A DNA stretch of 64,000 nt from Paraherbaspirillum soli (GCF_042654985.1 NZ_JBHSMT010000008.1:248001-312000), one strand, 5' to 3'; positions 27,681 to 36,826 are shown, counted from the first letter of the stretch. The notes: a model not told the origin generated them from the letters alone. Translations and numbers: made by a program.

Positions 27681-29216
27681 GTGACGCTGGCGGTATTGAA
27701 AAGTCGGGCGCTGGCAGGCATGCAAGCTCCCGAAGTCACCGTTGAAGTCCATCTGGCGAATGGCTTGCCGTCTTTCACCATCGTCGGCCTGCCGGAAACA
27801 GAGGTCAAGGAATCGAAAGACCGGGTCCGGGCGGCGCTGCAGAACGCCTGTTTCGAATTCCCCTCACGCCGCATCACCGTCAACCTGGCACCCGCGGATT
27901 TGCCTAAAGAGTCCGGCCGCTTCGACCTTCCGATCGCACTCGGCATCCTGGCCGCCTCCGGCCAAATGCCGGCGGCCGAACTGGATCAGTATGAATTTGC
28001 CGGCGAGCTGTCGTTGTCGGGCGAGTTGCGACCGATACGCGGCGCGCTGGCGATGACGTTTGCGATGACGTCGGCGGACCGCCGCGACGCCGCCCCCAAC
28101 CGCAGGCAGCGCGCATTCATCCTGCCGCGCGCCAATGCCGATGAAGCCGCGCTGGTCGCCGATGCCAGCATTTTCCCTGCCGATTCATTGCTGCACGTAT
28201 GCGCCCACTTCTCTTCCAAACAAACTGAAGCAAGGCTGACGCGTCACGTCGCACGGCCGCAGGCGCGAGCGCCGCGCTACCTCGACTTCAGCGATGTCAA
28301 AGGACAGTTGCAAGCCAAGCGGGCTCTTGAGGTAGCCGCCGCCGGCGGTCACAGCGCGCTGCTGGTGGGGCCTCCCGGCACCGGGAAATCGATGCTGGCG
28401 GCACGCTTCCCGGGGATTTTGCCGCCGATGACCGACCAGGAAGCGCTGGAGTCGGCGGCGGTGCAATCGCTGACCAGCGGTTTTTCCAGCAATAACTGGA
28501 AAGTGAGGCCTTACCGTTCACCGCATCACACGGCATCCGGCGTGGCGCTGGTTGGCGGCGGCGGCACCCCGCGCCCCGGAGAAATTTCGCTGGCGCATCG
28601 CGGCGTGTTGTTTCTTGATGAACTGCCCGAATTCGATCGCCGCGTGCTGGAGGTGTTGCGCGAGCCGCTGGAATCGGGCCGCATCACGATTTCACGGGCG
28701 GCGCGGCAAGCCGATTTCCCGGCGCAATTCCAACTGATCGCGGCAATGAACCCGTGTCCGTGCGGCTATTTGGGACACGCGGCCAACCAGTGCCGTTGCA
28801 CGCCGGACAATATCGCCCGCTATCAAAACAAGATTTCCGGTCCCTTGCTGGATCGCATCGATATGCAGATCCAGGTCGGCGCATTGCCCCACGAGCAATT
28901 GCTGCAACAAGCCGATGGCGAGCCGTCGGCCGCGATTGCCGCCCGGGTCGAGCGTGCGCATGCAGCGCAACTGACGCGCCAGGGCAAGGGAAACTATGGC
29001 TTGTCCACCACCGAAATTGACAATTATTGCCAGCCGGATAGCGCCGGCGAACAATTATTGCGCAGCGCGATGACGCATCTCAACTGGTCGGCACGCGGCT
29101 ATCATCGCGCACTCAAAGTCGCGCGCACGATTGCCGATCTGGCAGGCGCGGCCACCATTGCCGGGCCGCATGTGGCAGAGGCGATTCAATATCGACGAGC
29201 GTTGCGGGATAGATAA
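27681..29216 (+). CDS. comM: ComM/YifB family Mg-chelatase-like AAA+ ATPase
   Basis: The 511-residue protein starts at GTG 27681, which gives the family-typical start (VTLAVLKSRALAGMQAPEV). It has an N-terminal Lon-protease-like domain, a Walker A in LLVGPPGTGKSM, a Walker B in GVLFLDELPEF, and a Cys cluster (MNPCPCGYLGH then CRC) of the Mg-chelatase-like C-terminal half. ComM acts as a branch-migration helicase that promotes natural transformation in Vibrio. Clear ribosome site is lacking at the GTG. Confidence 0.93.
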   Translation: MTLAVLKSRALAGMQAPEVTVEVHLANGLPSFTIVGLPETEVKESKDRVRAALQNACFEFPSRRITVNLAPADLPKESGRFDLPIALGILAASGQMPAAELDQYEFAGELSLSGELRPIRGALAMTFAMTSADRRDAAPNRRQRAFILPRANADEAALVADASIFPADSLLHVCAHFSSKQTEARLTRHVARPQARAPRYLDFSDVKGQLQAKRALEVAAAGGHSALLVGPPGTGKSMLAARFPGILPPMTDQEALESAAVQSLTSGFSSNNWKVRPYRSPHHTASGVALVGGGGTPRPGEISLAHRGVLFLDELPEFDRRVLEVLREPLESGRITISRAARQADFPAQFQLIAAMNPCPCGYLGHAANQCRCTPDNIARYQNKISGPLLDRIDMQIQVGALPHEQLLQQADGEPSAAIAARVERAHAAQLTRQGKGNYGLSTTEIDNYCQPDSAGEQLLRSAMTHLNWSARGYHRALKVARTIADLAGAATIAGPHVAEAIQYRRALRDR

Positions 29217-29592
29217 TTCAGGGCACCTCGAAAAACCTACTGCGCGGCCCAATCTCGGGGCTGCAGGGGTGACAAGGATCGTCGCCGTACCTCCGTACGA
29301 CTGCGCTTCTCGCCCCGACCTTGAGCCGCTCGCTTCGGTTTTCGAGGTGCCCTTCAGTTGCAATATGTGGCAGCAAATCAGATAAGTCCTATTTATTGCG
29401 TGACAAAGACATATCGCGGCGTAGTATGTAAAGAGGATAGGCACTTGATATCCTTTCACCGAAAAATGTTTCCCATCCAAAACACCTCAACTGGAAAAGG
29501 AGTTTCAAACAATATTTTCTGCTGCTGGCTTGAAAACTGCTTACTCGATCATTACCTTCTGTCTTAATTAGTTGGCTTACCGGGAGCGCATA
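29217..29592. other. 376-base intergenic region, one third repeat element
   Basis: The first part is the type A repeat copy 2 (29220-29354). The rest (29355-29592) has no convincing coding frame; it carries the promoter and ribosome site of the DUF3567 gene. Confidence 0.6.
29220..29354 (-). repeat. Dispersed palindromic repeat, type A copy 2 (inverted)
   Basis: The 135-base element has ends AGGGCACCTCGAAAA and its complement. Its interior matches the reverse complement of the other two copies (CTACTGCGCGGCCCAATCTC, GTACCTCCGTACGACTGCGC) and is longer by about 12-14 bases. It starts four bases after the comM stop. Confidence 0.88.
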
Positions 29593-29850
29593 ATGAACCT
29601 GATCTACAACAGTGACCAATACAGCGTCGTTGAATTTGGTGCGGATGAACAGCGCGAAGCTTTGCGTTTCGGCGGTTACGAAATCGTCGATAAATCGTTC
29701 AAGCGCGAAATTTTCATTGGTGGTGCCTTAGCAGAATTTTTCCGTAAAGGAGTTGAGGATCTGATCGCCACCGAACCAAGCATTGAAGATATCGATGCCT
29801 TTCTGGGTAACTACGACGCGATGATGAGTCAGCCGGTCACGCTACAGTAA
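29593..29850 (+). CDS. DUF3567 family protein
   Basis: The 85-residue protein reads MNLIYNSDQYSVVEFG, then FGGYEIVDKSFKREIFIGG and a C-terminal helical part, the features of DUF3567, a family found in Burkholderiales. The ATG at 29593 has GGGAG seven bases upstream. It is followed by a clear terminator. It is bracketed by two type A repeats in opposite orientation (29220-29354 and 29907-30029). Function unknown. Confidence 0.88.
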   Translation: MNLIYNSDQYSVVEFGADEQREALRFGGYEIVDKSFKREIFIGGALAEFFRKGVEDLIATEPSIEDIDAFLGNYDAMMSQPVTLQ

Positions 29851-29874
29851 GCCTGCCGACATCGCCCCCAACCT

Positions 29875-29904
29875 CGATTCCCGCTGATGCGGGAATCGTT
29901 TTTT
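29875..29904 (+). terminator. Rho-independent terminator of the DUF3567 gene
   Basis: A perfect 10-base stem (CGATTCCCGC / GCGGGAATCG) with a TGAT loop is followed by six T. It lies 24 bases after the stop codon. Confidence 0.9.
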
Positions 29905-29906
29905 GT

Positions 29907-30029
29907 AGGGCACCTCGAAAAACCGTAGCGAGCGGCCCAAGGTCGGGGCGAGAAGCGCAGTCGTACGGAGGTACGATGAGCATCACAGGCCCGAGATTGG
30001 GCCGCGCAGTAGGTTTTTCGAGGTGCCCT
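29907..30029 (+). repeat. Dispersed palindromic repeat, type A copy 3
   Basis: The 123-base element begins AGGGCACCTCGAAAAACC and ends with the complement. The interior runs GTAGCGAGCGGCCCAAGGTC, GAGAAGCGCAGTCGTACGGA, and TTGGGCCGCGCAGTAGG. It is in the same orientation as copy 1 and opposite to copy 2, and begins two bases after the terminator T-run. Confidence 0.9.
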
Positions 30030-30074
30030 GGTGTACCCTCCCCCATCCTTTCCCTTTAGTAAGTCTTCAGCTGC

Positions 30075-30764
30075 ATGCGCGCAAATTCCAGCCCTATTTT
30101 CAGTGCCCAGACCGGCGTGCACGACCAACTGACGGCGACCGTCGCCAAACATGCGGCGCATCAATTCCAGAAACCGGTCAGCGCCTACAACCAGAGCGCG
30201 TTCGACAGCAGCATCGCCGCCTGGCGCGCGGCAGGCGAATTGCCATTGATTCTCGATGCCGGTTGCGGAGTCGGCTTGTCGACCATGCATCTGGCCGCAC
30301 AGTTTCCGGATCATTTCGTGATCGGCGTCGATCAGTCCGCCGATCGGGTCGGCCGCAATACCTTGTGGCCGGGGCCTGGGCCGCTGCCGCAAAACTTCAT
30401 CCGGATTCGCGCCGACCTGGTGGACTACTGGCGGCTGCTATTGGCCGCACGGATTTTTCCGGTTCGCCACTATCTGCTGTACCCGAATCCGTGGCCGAAG
30501 ATCGGCCAGCTCAGCCGGCGCTGGCACGGGCATCCGGTATTTCCTACTATCGTGGCGCTGGGAGGAGTGTTGGAGTGCCGCAGCAACTGGCAGATTTACG
30601 TGCAGGAATGCGCTGCCGCGCTGACGCAGTTAAGCGCGCAGGAAGTCGCTTGCACGGCATATCTGCCGGCCACGCCTATCACGCCGTTCGAGGACAAATA
30701 TCTGGCGTCGGGACATACGCTGTGGCGTTGCCAGGTGAAGCTGGACGGGATCGCAGAAAAATAA
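30075..30764 (+). CDS. TrmB-like SAM-dependent methyltransferase
   Basis: The 229-residue protein has a SAM site LDAGCGVGLSTMHLA (residues about 60-74) and the TrmB family landmark at 136-142, which here reads YPNPWPK. Canonical tRNA (guanine-N7)-methyltransferases have FPDPW at this position, so the aspartate is replaced by Asn, and the following basic RHxKRR stretch is altered to QLSRRWHGHP. It therefore looks like a divergent paralog; tRNA m7G46 activity cannot be assumed. It converges on kup across a shared terminator. Confidence 0.78.
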   Translation: MRANSSPIFSAQTGVHDQLTATVAKHAAHQFQKPVSAYNQSAFDSSIAAWRAAGELPLILDAGCGVGLSTMHLAAQFPDHFVIGVDQSADRVGRNTLWPGPGPLPQNFIRIRADLVDYWRLLLAARIFPVRHYLLYPNPWPKIGQLSRRWHGHPVFPTIVALGGVLECRSNWQIYVQECAAALTQLSAQEVACTAYLPATPITPFEDKYLASGHTLWRCQVKLDGIAEK

Positions 30765-30773
30765 GCGAAAAAA

Positions 30774-30802
30774 AAACCAGGAACAGCAGCGGTTCCTGGT
30801 TT
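30774..30802. terminator. Bidirectional terminator between trmB-like gene and kup
   Basis: An 11-base perfect stem (AAACCAGGAAC / GTTCCTGGTTT) with a six-base loop lies between two convergent genes. Runs of A on the left and pyrimidine on the right allow termination in both directions. Confidence 0.88.
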
Positions 30803-30816
30803 CTTCATCGAAACGC

Positions 30817-32718
30817 TCAGATTTCGATTTTGGTTCCCAACTCGACCACCCGATTGACCGGGATATGGAAGAAGTCGGATGGCTTGGCGGCGTTCTGATA
30901 CATCCAGGCAAACAGCTTTTCGCGCCACAGGTGCATGCCGGGAATCTTGCTCGGCACCACGGTGTCGCGCGCCAGGAAGAACGACGTATCCATCAGGTCG
31001 AATTCAAGTCCATGCTGTGCGGTCGCCAGCGCCATCACGGTGTTGACGTCCGGCGCTTCCTTGAAGCCGAAGGCGGCGCGCAGGATATACACGTCGCTGC
31101 CCAGTTTTTTCAGCGACAAACGCTTGCTGTCTTCGACGAACGGAACATCCCAGATGCTGATTTTCAAGAAGAACACACGCTTGTGCAAAATGCGGTTGTG
31201 CTTCAGGTTGTGCAGCATCGCCACCGGCACGGTCTCCACATTGCCGGTCATGAACACCGCGGTGCCTTCCACCCGATGCGGCGGATGCGCCAGCAAGCCT
31301 TCGACAAACGGCTCCAGCGGAATGCCTTCATCCTTGGTGCGCTCACGCAACAACATGCGTCCGGCATACCAGGTCATCAGCAGGAAAAATGCGATCGCGC
31401 CGAGCAGCAACGGGAACCAGCCGCCGTCGACGATTTTCAGCAGGTTGGCGGAAAAGAAAGCGAAATCGACGATGAAGAATCCGCCGATGACCAGCGCCAC
31501 CAACAGCGGATGCCACTTCCATATCCTGCGCATCACCACCCCTGCCAGCACTGTCGTAATCAGCATCGTGGTGGTCACTGCCACGCCGTACGCGGCGGCC
31601 AGGTTATCGGATTTCTTGAATGCCAGCACCACTGCAACCACCAGCACCAGCAACATCCAGTTGATGATGGGGATGTAGATCTGGCCGCGCTCGTCCTCGG
31701 AGGTATGCAAAATCCGCATGCGCGGCACGAAGCCCAGCAAAATCGCTTCGCTGGTCATCGAGAACGCGCCCGAGATCACCGCCTGCGAGGCGATCACCGT
31801 GGCGGCGGTCGCCAGCACCACCATCGGCACCAGCAGTACGTCCGGCACCATCAGGTAGAACGGATTCTGGATCGCCGAAGGATTGACCAACAGATTCGCG
31901 CCTTGGCCGAAGTAGTTCAGCATCAGGCTAGGCATCACCGTGTACAGCCAGGCAAATCGGATCGGCCGGATGCCGAAGTGCCCCATGTCGGCGTACAACG
32001 CCTCGGCGCCGGTCAGCACCAGCACCACCGAACCCAGCACCACGAAGGCTTGCAGCGCGTGCTGCTGCATGAAAGCAATCGCGTGATACGGGTTGACCGC
32101 CGCCAGGATCTGCGGCGCTTTCATCATATTGACCACGCCCAGCAAGGCCAGCGCAAGAAACCAGACAAACATCACCGGGCCGAACAGCTTGCCGACCAAG
32201 GTGGTGCCGTGACGCTGGATCAGGAACAGCACCGTCAGAATCACCACCGTGATCGGCACCACGTAATGCGATAAGGCCGGCGTGGCGATATCTATCCCCT
32301 CCACTGCCGACAACACCGAGATTGCCGGCGTGATCACCGCATCGCCATAAAACATGCAGGCGCCGAACACGCCCAGCATCATCAAAATCTTGGCGTTGCG
32401 GGAGCCGCTGGTGGCGGTCCGCAGCGCCAATGCCATCAACGACAGCACGCCGCCTTCGCCGTTGTTATCGGCACGCATCACGAACAAAATGTATTTGAGA
32501 GAGACCACGATCGTGATCGCCCAGAACAGCATGGAAATGATGCCCAGTACCGCATCCGGCGAAAACGGGATGCCGTGTTCCGTACTAAAACACTCTTTCA
32601 GCGCGTACAGCGGGCTGGTGCCGATATCGCCGAACACGATGCCCAGTGCGGCCAGCGTAATGATGTGTAACTTGGCTGAGCCGAATCCGGCGACATTCCT
32701 AGTTTGCGTAGAACTCAT
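30817..32718 (-). CDS. kup: Potassium uptake protein Kup
   Basis: The 633-residue inner-membrane K+/H+ symporter has about 12 hydrophobic helices and the family hallmark GIVFGDIGTSPLYALKECF near the N-terminus. The soluble C-terminal domain spans the last 150 residues. The frame is open upstream; the ATG at 32718 (MSSTQTRNVAG) is the best fit, with ATG 32730 as an alternative. It lies 200 bases downstream of rsmI in the same orientation. Confidence 0.95.
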   Translation of the reverse strand: MSSTQTRNVAGFGSAKLHIITLAALGIVFGDIGTSPLYALKECFSTEHGIPFSPDAVLGIISMLFWAITIVVSLKYILFVMRADNNGEGGVLSLMALALRTATSGSRNAKILMMLGVFGACMFYGDAVITPAISVLSAVEGIDIATPALSHYVVPITVVILTVLFLIQRHGTTLVGKLFGPVMFVWFLALALLGVVNMMKAPQILAAVNPYHAIAFMQQHALQAFVVLGSVVLVLTGAEALYADMGHFGIRPIRFAWLYTVMPSLMLNYFGQGANLLVNPSAIQNPFYLMVPDVLLVPMVVLATAATVIASQAVISGAFSMTSEAILLGFVPRMRILHTSEDERGQIYIPIINWMLLVLVVAVVLAFKKSDNLAAAYGVAVTTTMLITTVLAGVVMRRIWKWHPLLVALVIGGFFIVDFAFFSANLLKIVDGGWFPLLLGAIAFFLLMTWYAGRMLLRERTKDEGIPLEPFVEGLLAHPPHRVEGTAVFMTGNVETVPVAMLHNLKHNRILHKRVFFLKISIWDVPFVEDSKRLSLKKLGSDVYILRAAFGFKEAPDVNTVMALATAQHGLEFDLMDTSFFLARDTVVPSKIPGMHLWREKLFAWMYQNAAKPSDFFHIPVNRVVELGTKIEI

Positions 32719-32918
32719 GATTTCTTTCATCTCGGTGGTAAGCCCAAGCCGGACATCCAGCAAGGCATGTCTCGCTTAATGCCATTGAATTTCTTCTTTA
32801 ATAACTTACAGACACATCGCGCAAGGTGCCGGATTTTACTCTCGAACCCGGCCCACCAACCAATTTGCGACAACATTGTCGTTGCGGAAAAACATCGCCA
32901 TCCTACCGGGAATTGGAT

Positions 32919-33821
32919 TTAGGCATTCTTCAGGGCCAAGGCCCGCTCATACAGGGCATTTTTCTTTTGCCCGGTGATTTGCGCAGCCAGTGCCGCCGCT
33001 TGCTTGATCGACAACTCGGCCAACAGGATTTGCAACACGCGCTCGCCTTCCGCGCTGTCATCCAGCGCCACCGGCGCGGCTTCGATCAACAGCACGAATT
33101 CTCCCTTCTGACGATTGCCATCGGCCGCCAGCCATGCCGGCGCATCGGCCAACGCGCAACGATGCACGCTTTCGAACAGCTTGGTCAGCTCGCGCGCCAG
33201 CACGATTTGCCGGCTCGGGCCGAACGCCTGCAGCAGCGCATCGACCGTTTCGACAATCCGATGCGGCGCCTCGTACAGCACCAGCGTCGCCCCGATGCCG
33301 GCCAGGCTCGCCAGTTCGATCTCGCGCTGGCGTGCCTTGCTCGGCAAAAACCCGACAAAATAAAACCGGTCGTTGAGCAGGCCGCTGACCGACAACGCGG
33401 TAATCGCAGCCGACGGTCCCGGCAGCGGCAGCGCCCGCAAGCCGGCCTGCAACACCGCATCGACAATCCGCGCTCCCGGATCGGACACCGCCGGGGTGCC
33501 GGCATCGGACACCAGTGCGATGCGCTCGCCGGCCTGCAAGCGGGCCACGATCTTTTGCGCCACTTCCCTTTCGTTATGTTCATGCGCGGCCAGCAGCGGT
33601 TTGGACAAGCCGTAGCGCGTCAGCAGGTGGGCGGTATTGCGGGTGTCTTCGCAGGCCACCGCATCGACCAGCGACAACACATGCAATGCGCGCAGGCTGA
33701 TGTCGCAGAGATTTCCGATCGGTGTGGCCAGCACATATAATGTGCCCGCCGGATAAGCTTGCTGCGCGACCTCATCCAGAATCGGTGAGGCAATCAGGGC
33801 GCTGGCGGATTGATGAGTCAT
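32919..33821 (-). CDS. rsmI: 16S rRNA (cytidine(1402)-2'-O)-methyltransferase RsmI
   Basis: The 300-residue SAM-dependent enzyme shows GTLYVLATPIGNLCDISLRA, EDTRNT and LVSDAGTPAVSDPG, the standard motifs of the tetrapyrrole-methylase-like RsmI family. It methylates C1402 of 16S rRNA. It is divergent from the lpoA-like gene, with only 12 bases between the starts. In E. coli rsmI (yraL) is also divergent from lpoA-yraN-diaA-dolP. Confidence 0.95.
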   Translation of the reverse strand: MTHQSASALIASPILDEVAQQAYPAGTLYVLATPIGNLCDISLRALHVLSLVDAVACEDTRNTAHLLTRYGLSKPLLAAHEHNEREVAQKIVARLQAGERIALVSDAGTPAVSDPGARIVDAVLQAGLRALPLPGPSAAITALSVSGLLNDRFYFVGFLPSKARQREIELASLAGIGATLVLYEAPHRIVETVDALLQAFGPSRQIVLARELTKLFESVHRCALADAPAWLAADGNRQKGEFVLLIEAAPVALDDSAEGERVLQILLAELSIKQAAALAAQITGQKKNALYERALALKNA

Positions 33822-33833
33822 TGGGAGCTATGA

Positions 33834-34988
33834 ATGTTATATAAATGGGCCAAGCTGTTATCGCTGGCTGTATTGTTGAACGGATTGTGCCCGCCTGCGC
33901 AGGCAAACACAACCATCGCCGCGGCGGCCGCCGGCGATGTCGCCAACCCCACTATTCCAATCGCCAGCATCGCCTTGCTGCTGCCGTCGCGCTCCGGCCC
34001 GCTGGGCGCGGCTGCCGAGGCGCTGCGAGCCGGCTTTGTCGCGGCTTACGAGCGCGACAAGAGCGGCCTGGCGCTGACCGTCATCGAAGCGGCCGATACG
34101 CCGGCCGACATGCTGTCGACCTATCTTGCCGCCAGCGAAAATCACGATATCCTGGTCGGCCCCTTGTCCCGCACCGGCATCACCGCCATCGTCCGCAGCG
34201 GCAAGATCGTCAAACCGACGCTGGCACTGACCCAGCCGGATTTTGCCGGCGATAAAGAAACCGCACTACCGCCGCAATTGCTGCCGATAGGCTTGTCGCT
34301 AGAAGCCGAAGCACGGCAAGTGGCGAACTGGGTCAGCGCCGACTTCGCCCCTGGCAAGGCTTTTGTACTGAGCACCAGCACCGCATGGCAAAGGCGCGCC
34401 GCCAGCGCTTTTGTGCAACAGGCGCTAAGCCACGGACTGCACTCGGCGCAAATGACGTTAAGAACCGACGGCGCGATGCTGAATGCAGCCGGCCTGGCGC
34501 AATTGCAACAGCGTATCCAAAGCGAAAAGCCGCAATTGCTGTTCGCCGCCCTCAACGCCGACCAGGCCCGGCAAGTGCGCAGCGCGATTGATGCGGAAAT
34601 CCCGATCTACGGCATTTCGCAGCTCAATCCGCTGCTGCCGAACGACAATAACCAGGAACATCGCCTGCCCGAGCTGGATGGCGTGCGGCTGCTGGATATT
34701 CCGTGGCTGGTGCAGCCCGACCACCCGGCCGTCATGATCTATCCGCGCACCATAAGCGACCCCGATCAGCAGCGCAATGCCGATCTTGAGCGCTTGTATG
34801 CGCTCGGCATCGACGCCTTCCGCATTGCGCGCGAAGTGGCGGCCCGCAACACCGCGTTCCAGGTCGATGGCGTCACCGGCAAGCTCGATGTTCATTTCGG
34901 CATTGGCGTCGACAACCCCGGTTTTGAGCGGGTCGAACCCGCTGCGGTTTACCGCGACGGCGTGGTTGTGCCGCTGGATGAGCGTTAA
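33834..34988 (+). CDS. Penicillin-binding protein activator, LpoA-like (LppC family)
   Basis: The 384-residue protein has a signal peptide (LLSLAVLLNGLCPPAQA) and a periplasmic-binding-protein-like fold (IALLLPSRSGPLGAAAEALR, later ALNADQARQVRSAID). The LppC family includes E. coli LpoA, the activator of PBP1a; this one lacks the LpoA N-terminal TPR domain, and no proper lipobox is visible. GGGAG precedes the ATG at 33834. Its end overlaps yraN by 11 bases, so the two are co-translated. Assignment is by family and synteny. Confidence 0.82.
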   Translation: MLYKWAKLLSLAVLLNGLCPPAQANTTIAAAAAGDVANPTIPIASIALLLPSRSGPLGAAAEALRAGFVAAYERDKSGLALTVIEAADTPADMLSTYLAASENHDILVGPLSRTGITAIVRSGKIVKPTLALTQPDFAGDKETALPPQLLPIGLSLEAEARQVANWVSADFAPGKAFVLSTSTAWQRRAASAFVQQALSHGLHSAQMTLRTDGAMLNAAGLAQLQQRIQSEKPQLLFAALNADQARQVRSAIDAEIPIYGISQLNPLLPNDNNQEHRLPELDGVRLLDIPWLVQPDHPAVMIYPRTISDPDQQRNADLERLYALGIDAFRIAREVAARNTAFQVDGVTGKLDVHFGIGVDNPGFERVEPAAVYRDGVVVPLDER

Positions 34989-35379
34989 AAAATTCCTCGC
35001 CGCGTTGCTGGGCCCCAAGCCGGGCAACGCCCGCCACCTCAGCGGCCAACTGGCCGAAGACAGCGCACTCGCGTATTTGCAGCAACGCGGCCTGAAACTG
35101 CTCGAAAGAAATTTTCTGTGCAAGGGCGGTGAAATCGATCTGATCATGGTCGAACCGGAAGCCACCCCGACCACGCTGGTTTTTATCGAAGTCAGACAAC
35201 GTTCCAACCCGCACTACGGTGGCGCCGCCGCCAGCGTGACGCGCAAGAAGCAGATGCGGCTGATCATCGCCGCCCAGGTTTTCTTGCAACGATACCGGCA
35301 GCCGCCGGCCTGCCGCTTTGACGTGGTCGCGATCGACGGCGAGGCAATCGAGTGGATCAAGAACGCGTTCGAGGCGTGA
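34978..35379 (+). CDS. yraN: YraN family (UPF0102) nuclease-like protein
   Basis: The 133-residue protein has the PD-(D/E)XK-like core of UPF0102: GQLAEDSALAYLQQRGLKLL, NFLCKGGEIDLIM and FIEVRQRS. The ATG at 34978 overlaps the lpoA-like stop by 11 bases. The family is predicted to be endonuclease-like; function unproven. Confidence 0.93.
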   Translation: MSVKKFLAALLGPKPGNARHLSGQLAEDSALAYLQQRGLKLLERNFLCKGGEIDLIMVEPEATPTTLVFIEVRQRSNPHYGGAAASVTRKKQMRLIIAAQVFLQRYRQPPACRFDVVAIDGEAIEWIKNAFEA

Positions 35380-35420
35380 GGTCGAACATGTCTAATCTGA
35401 AGTCGGATAACAACGCCCGC

Positions 35421-35426
35421 TATAAT
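35421..35426 (+). promoter_or_regulatory. Candidate -10 element upstream of diaA
   Basis: A perfect TATAAT occurs 86 bases before the diaA start in an otherwise GC-rich gap after yraN. No strong -35 hexamer lies at the usual spacing, so this is moderate support only. Confidence 0.4.
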
Positions 35427-35511
35427 CCAGTCACAGCGTCAAGCCGCGGTGATCTGCTATTGCCGCCACGAACCAACCATTTCACTCTATTCACATTCAT
35501 CTATCGACATC

Positions 35512-36108
35512 ATGATTAATCAACGCATCCTGGCGCACTTCCATGAAAGTGCCGAACTCAAAGCCCGCGCCGCCGCCGATCTGGCCGAACCGATTGCCGC
35601 CGCGGTGGAACTTATGTTCTCCGCACTGTCCAACGGCAACAAGATTCTTGCCTGCGGCAACGGCGGCTCGGCTGCCGACTGTCAGCATTTTGCAGCGGAA
35701 CTGGTCGGACGTTTCGAACGGGAACGCCTGCCGCTGCCGGCCTTGGCGCTGACCACCGATACCTCGATCATCACTGCGGTCGGCAACGATTACAGTTACA
35801 ACGAAATTTTTTCCAAACAAGTGCAGGCGTTTGGACAGGCCGGCGACGTCTTGCTGGCGTTTTCGACTTCGGGCAATTCGGCCAACGTGCTGGCGGCGAT
35901 CGATGTGGCGCTGGAACGCGATATGCGCGTTGTCGCGCTGACCGGCAAAGGCGGCGGCGCCATGGGCAAGAAACTGACCGAAGCGGATGTCCATATCTGT
36001 GTGCCGCACGATCGTACCGCGCGCATCCAGGAAGTCCATCTGCTCACGATTCACTGCTTATGCGACGGCATCGATGTCGCTTTATTTGGAGGAGATGCAA
36101 ATGATTGA
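35512..36108 (+). CDS. diaA: SIS domain phosphoheptose isomerase-like protein DiaA
   Basis: The 198-residue protein has an SIS domain (NKILACGNGGSAADCQHFAAE, in part, and FSTSGNSANVLAAI). DiaA and GmhA are close homologs; I prefer DiaA, the DnaA-binding initiation factor, because the gene order rsmI / lpoA-yraN-diaA-dolP is the same as in E. coli. GmhA cannot be excluded. The ATG at 35512 is the family start. Its 3' end overlaps dolP by eight bases. Confidence 0.85.
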   Translation: MINQRILAHFHESAELKARAAADLAEPIAAAVELMFSALSNGNKILACGNGGSAADCQHFAAELVGRFERERLPLPALALTTDTSIITAVGNDYSYNEIFSKQVQAFGQAGDVLLAFSTSGNSANVLAAIDVALERDMRVVALTGKGGGAMGKKLTEADVHICVPHDRTARIQEVHLLTIHCLCDGIDVALFGGDAND

Positions 36109-36790
36109 CGGGAAAAACCGGCGCCAAGTCGGCTGGAATACCTTGCGCCGGCCGTTGGCCGCAGTGGCATTGTGCGGCACCGTGGCAATCGCCTTGCAGG
36201 GCTGCGTCGGCTTGATGGTCGGCGGCGCGGTGGTCGGCGGACTGGCAGCGACCGACCGCCGTACCTTGGGCGCACAGACCGATGACAAGACCATTGCCAT
36301 CAAGGCCGAAGCCAGAGTCCCGGCGGTGGCCGGCGAAGGCGCCCACGTCAATATCGCCAGCTTCAACCGCCGTGTATTGCTGACCGGCGAAGTGCGCGAC
36401 GACGCGGCCAAGGCGGCGGTCGAACGAGAAGTGCAAAACATCGAAGGAGTCCATTCGATCACCAACGAACTGGCGATCGGTGCGCCATCGGCCTTCTCGG
36501 CCCGTTCCAACGACACCTTCATCACCAGCAAGGTCAAGGCTTCATTGCTGGATGCCAAGGACGTCTCCGGCAACGCCGTCAAAGTCATCACCGAACGCGG
36601 CAACGTCTACCTGATGGGTCGCGTGACCGACCGTGAAGGCAAGCGCGCAGCGGAAATCGCCGCCGGCGTCAACGGCGTTCAAAAGGTGGTCAAGGTGTTT
36701 GAATACCTGACGGAAGACGAACTGACGCAACTGTCTTCGGCGCCAAGAGAGCTGCCGCCTAAGACTAGCGCCAGTCCAGAGGACAGATAG
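36101..36790 (+). CDS. dolP: BON domain outer-membrane lipoprotein, DolP-like
   Basis: The 229-residue protein has a lipoprotein signal (VAIALQGC) followed by two BON domains (VNIASFNRRVLLTGEVRDDA and VKVITERGNVYLMGRVTDRE). E. coli DolP (YraP) is a dual-BON lipoprotein that supports outer-membrane integrity. The ATG at 36101 has GGAGGAG six bases upstream; the ATG at 36095 is too close to that site. It overlaps diaA by eight bases and ends before a strong terminator. Confidence 0.93.
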   Translation: MIDGKNRRQVGWNTLRRPLAAVALCGTVAIALQGCVGLMVGGAVVGGLAATDRRTLGAQTDDKTIAIKAEARVPAVAGEGAHVNIASFNRRVLLTGEVRDDAAKAAVEREVQNIEGVHSITNELAIGAPSAFSARSNDTFITSKVKASLLDAKDVSGNAVKVITERGNVYLMGRVTDREGKRAAEIAAGVNGVQKVVKVFEYLTEDELTQLSSAPRELPPKTSASPEDR

Positions 36791-36826
36791 AACACACTTG
36801 CTTTTCCTTTTTTTCTCATATACCGT

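Noticed and set aside
35512..36108. Annotation of the SIS protein as GmhA (phosphoheptose isomerase)
   Set aside because: The sequence alone allows it, but the lpoA-yraN-diaA-dolP order favours DiaA and no other heptose gene is near.
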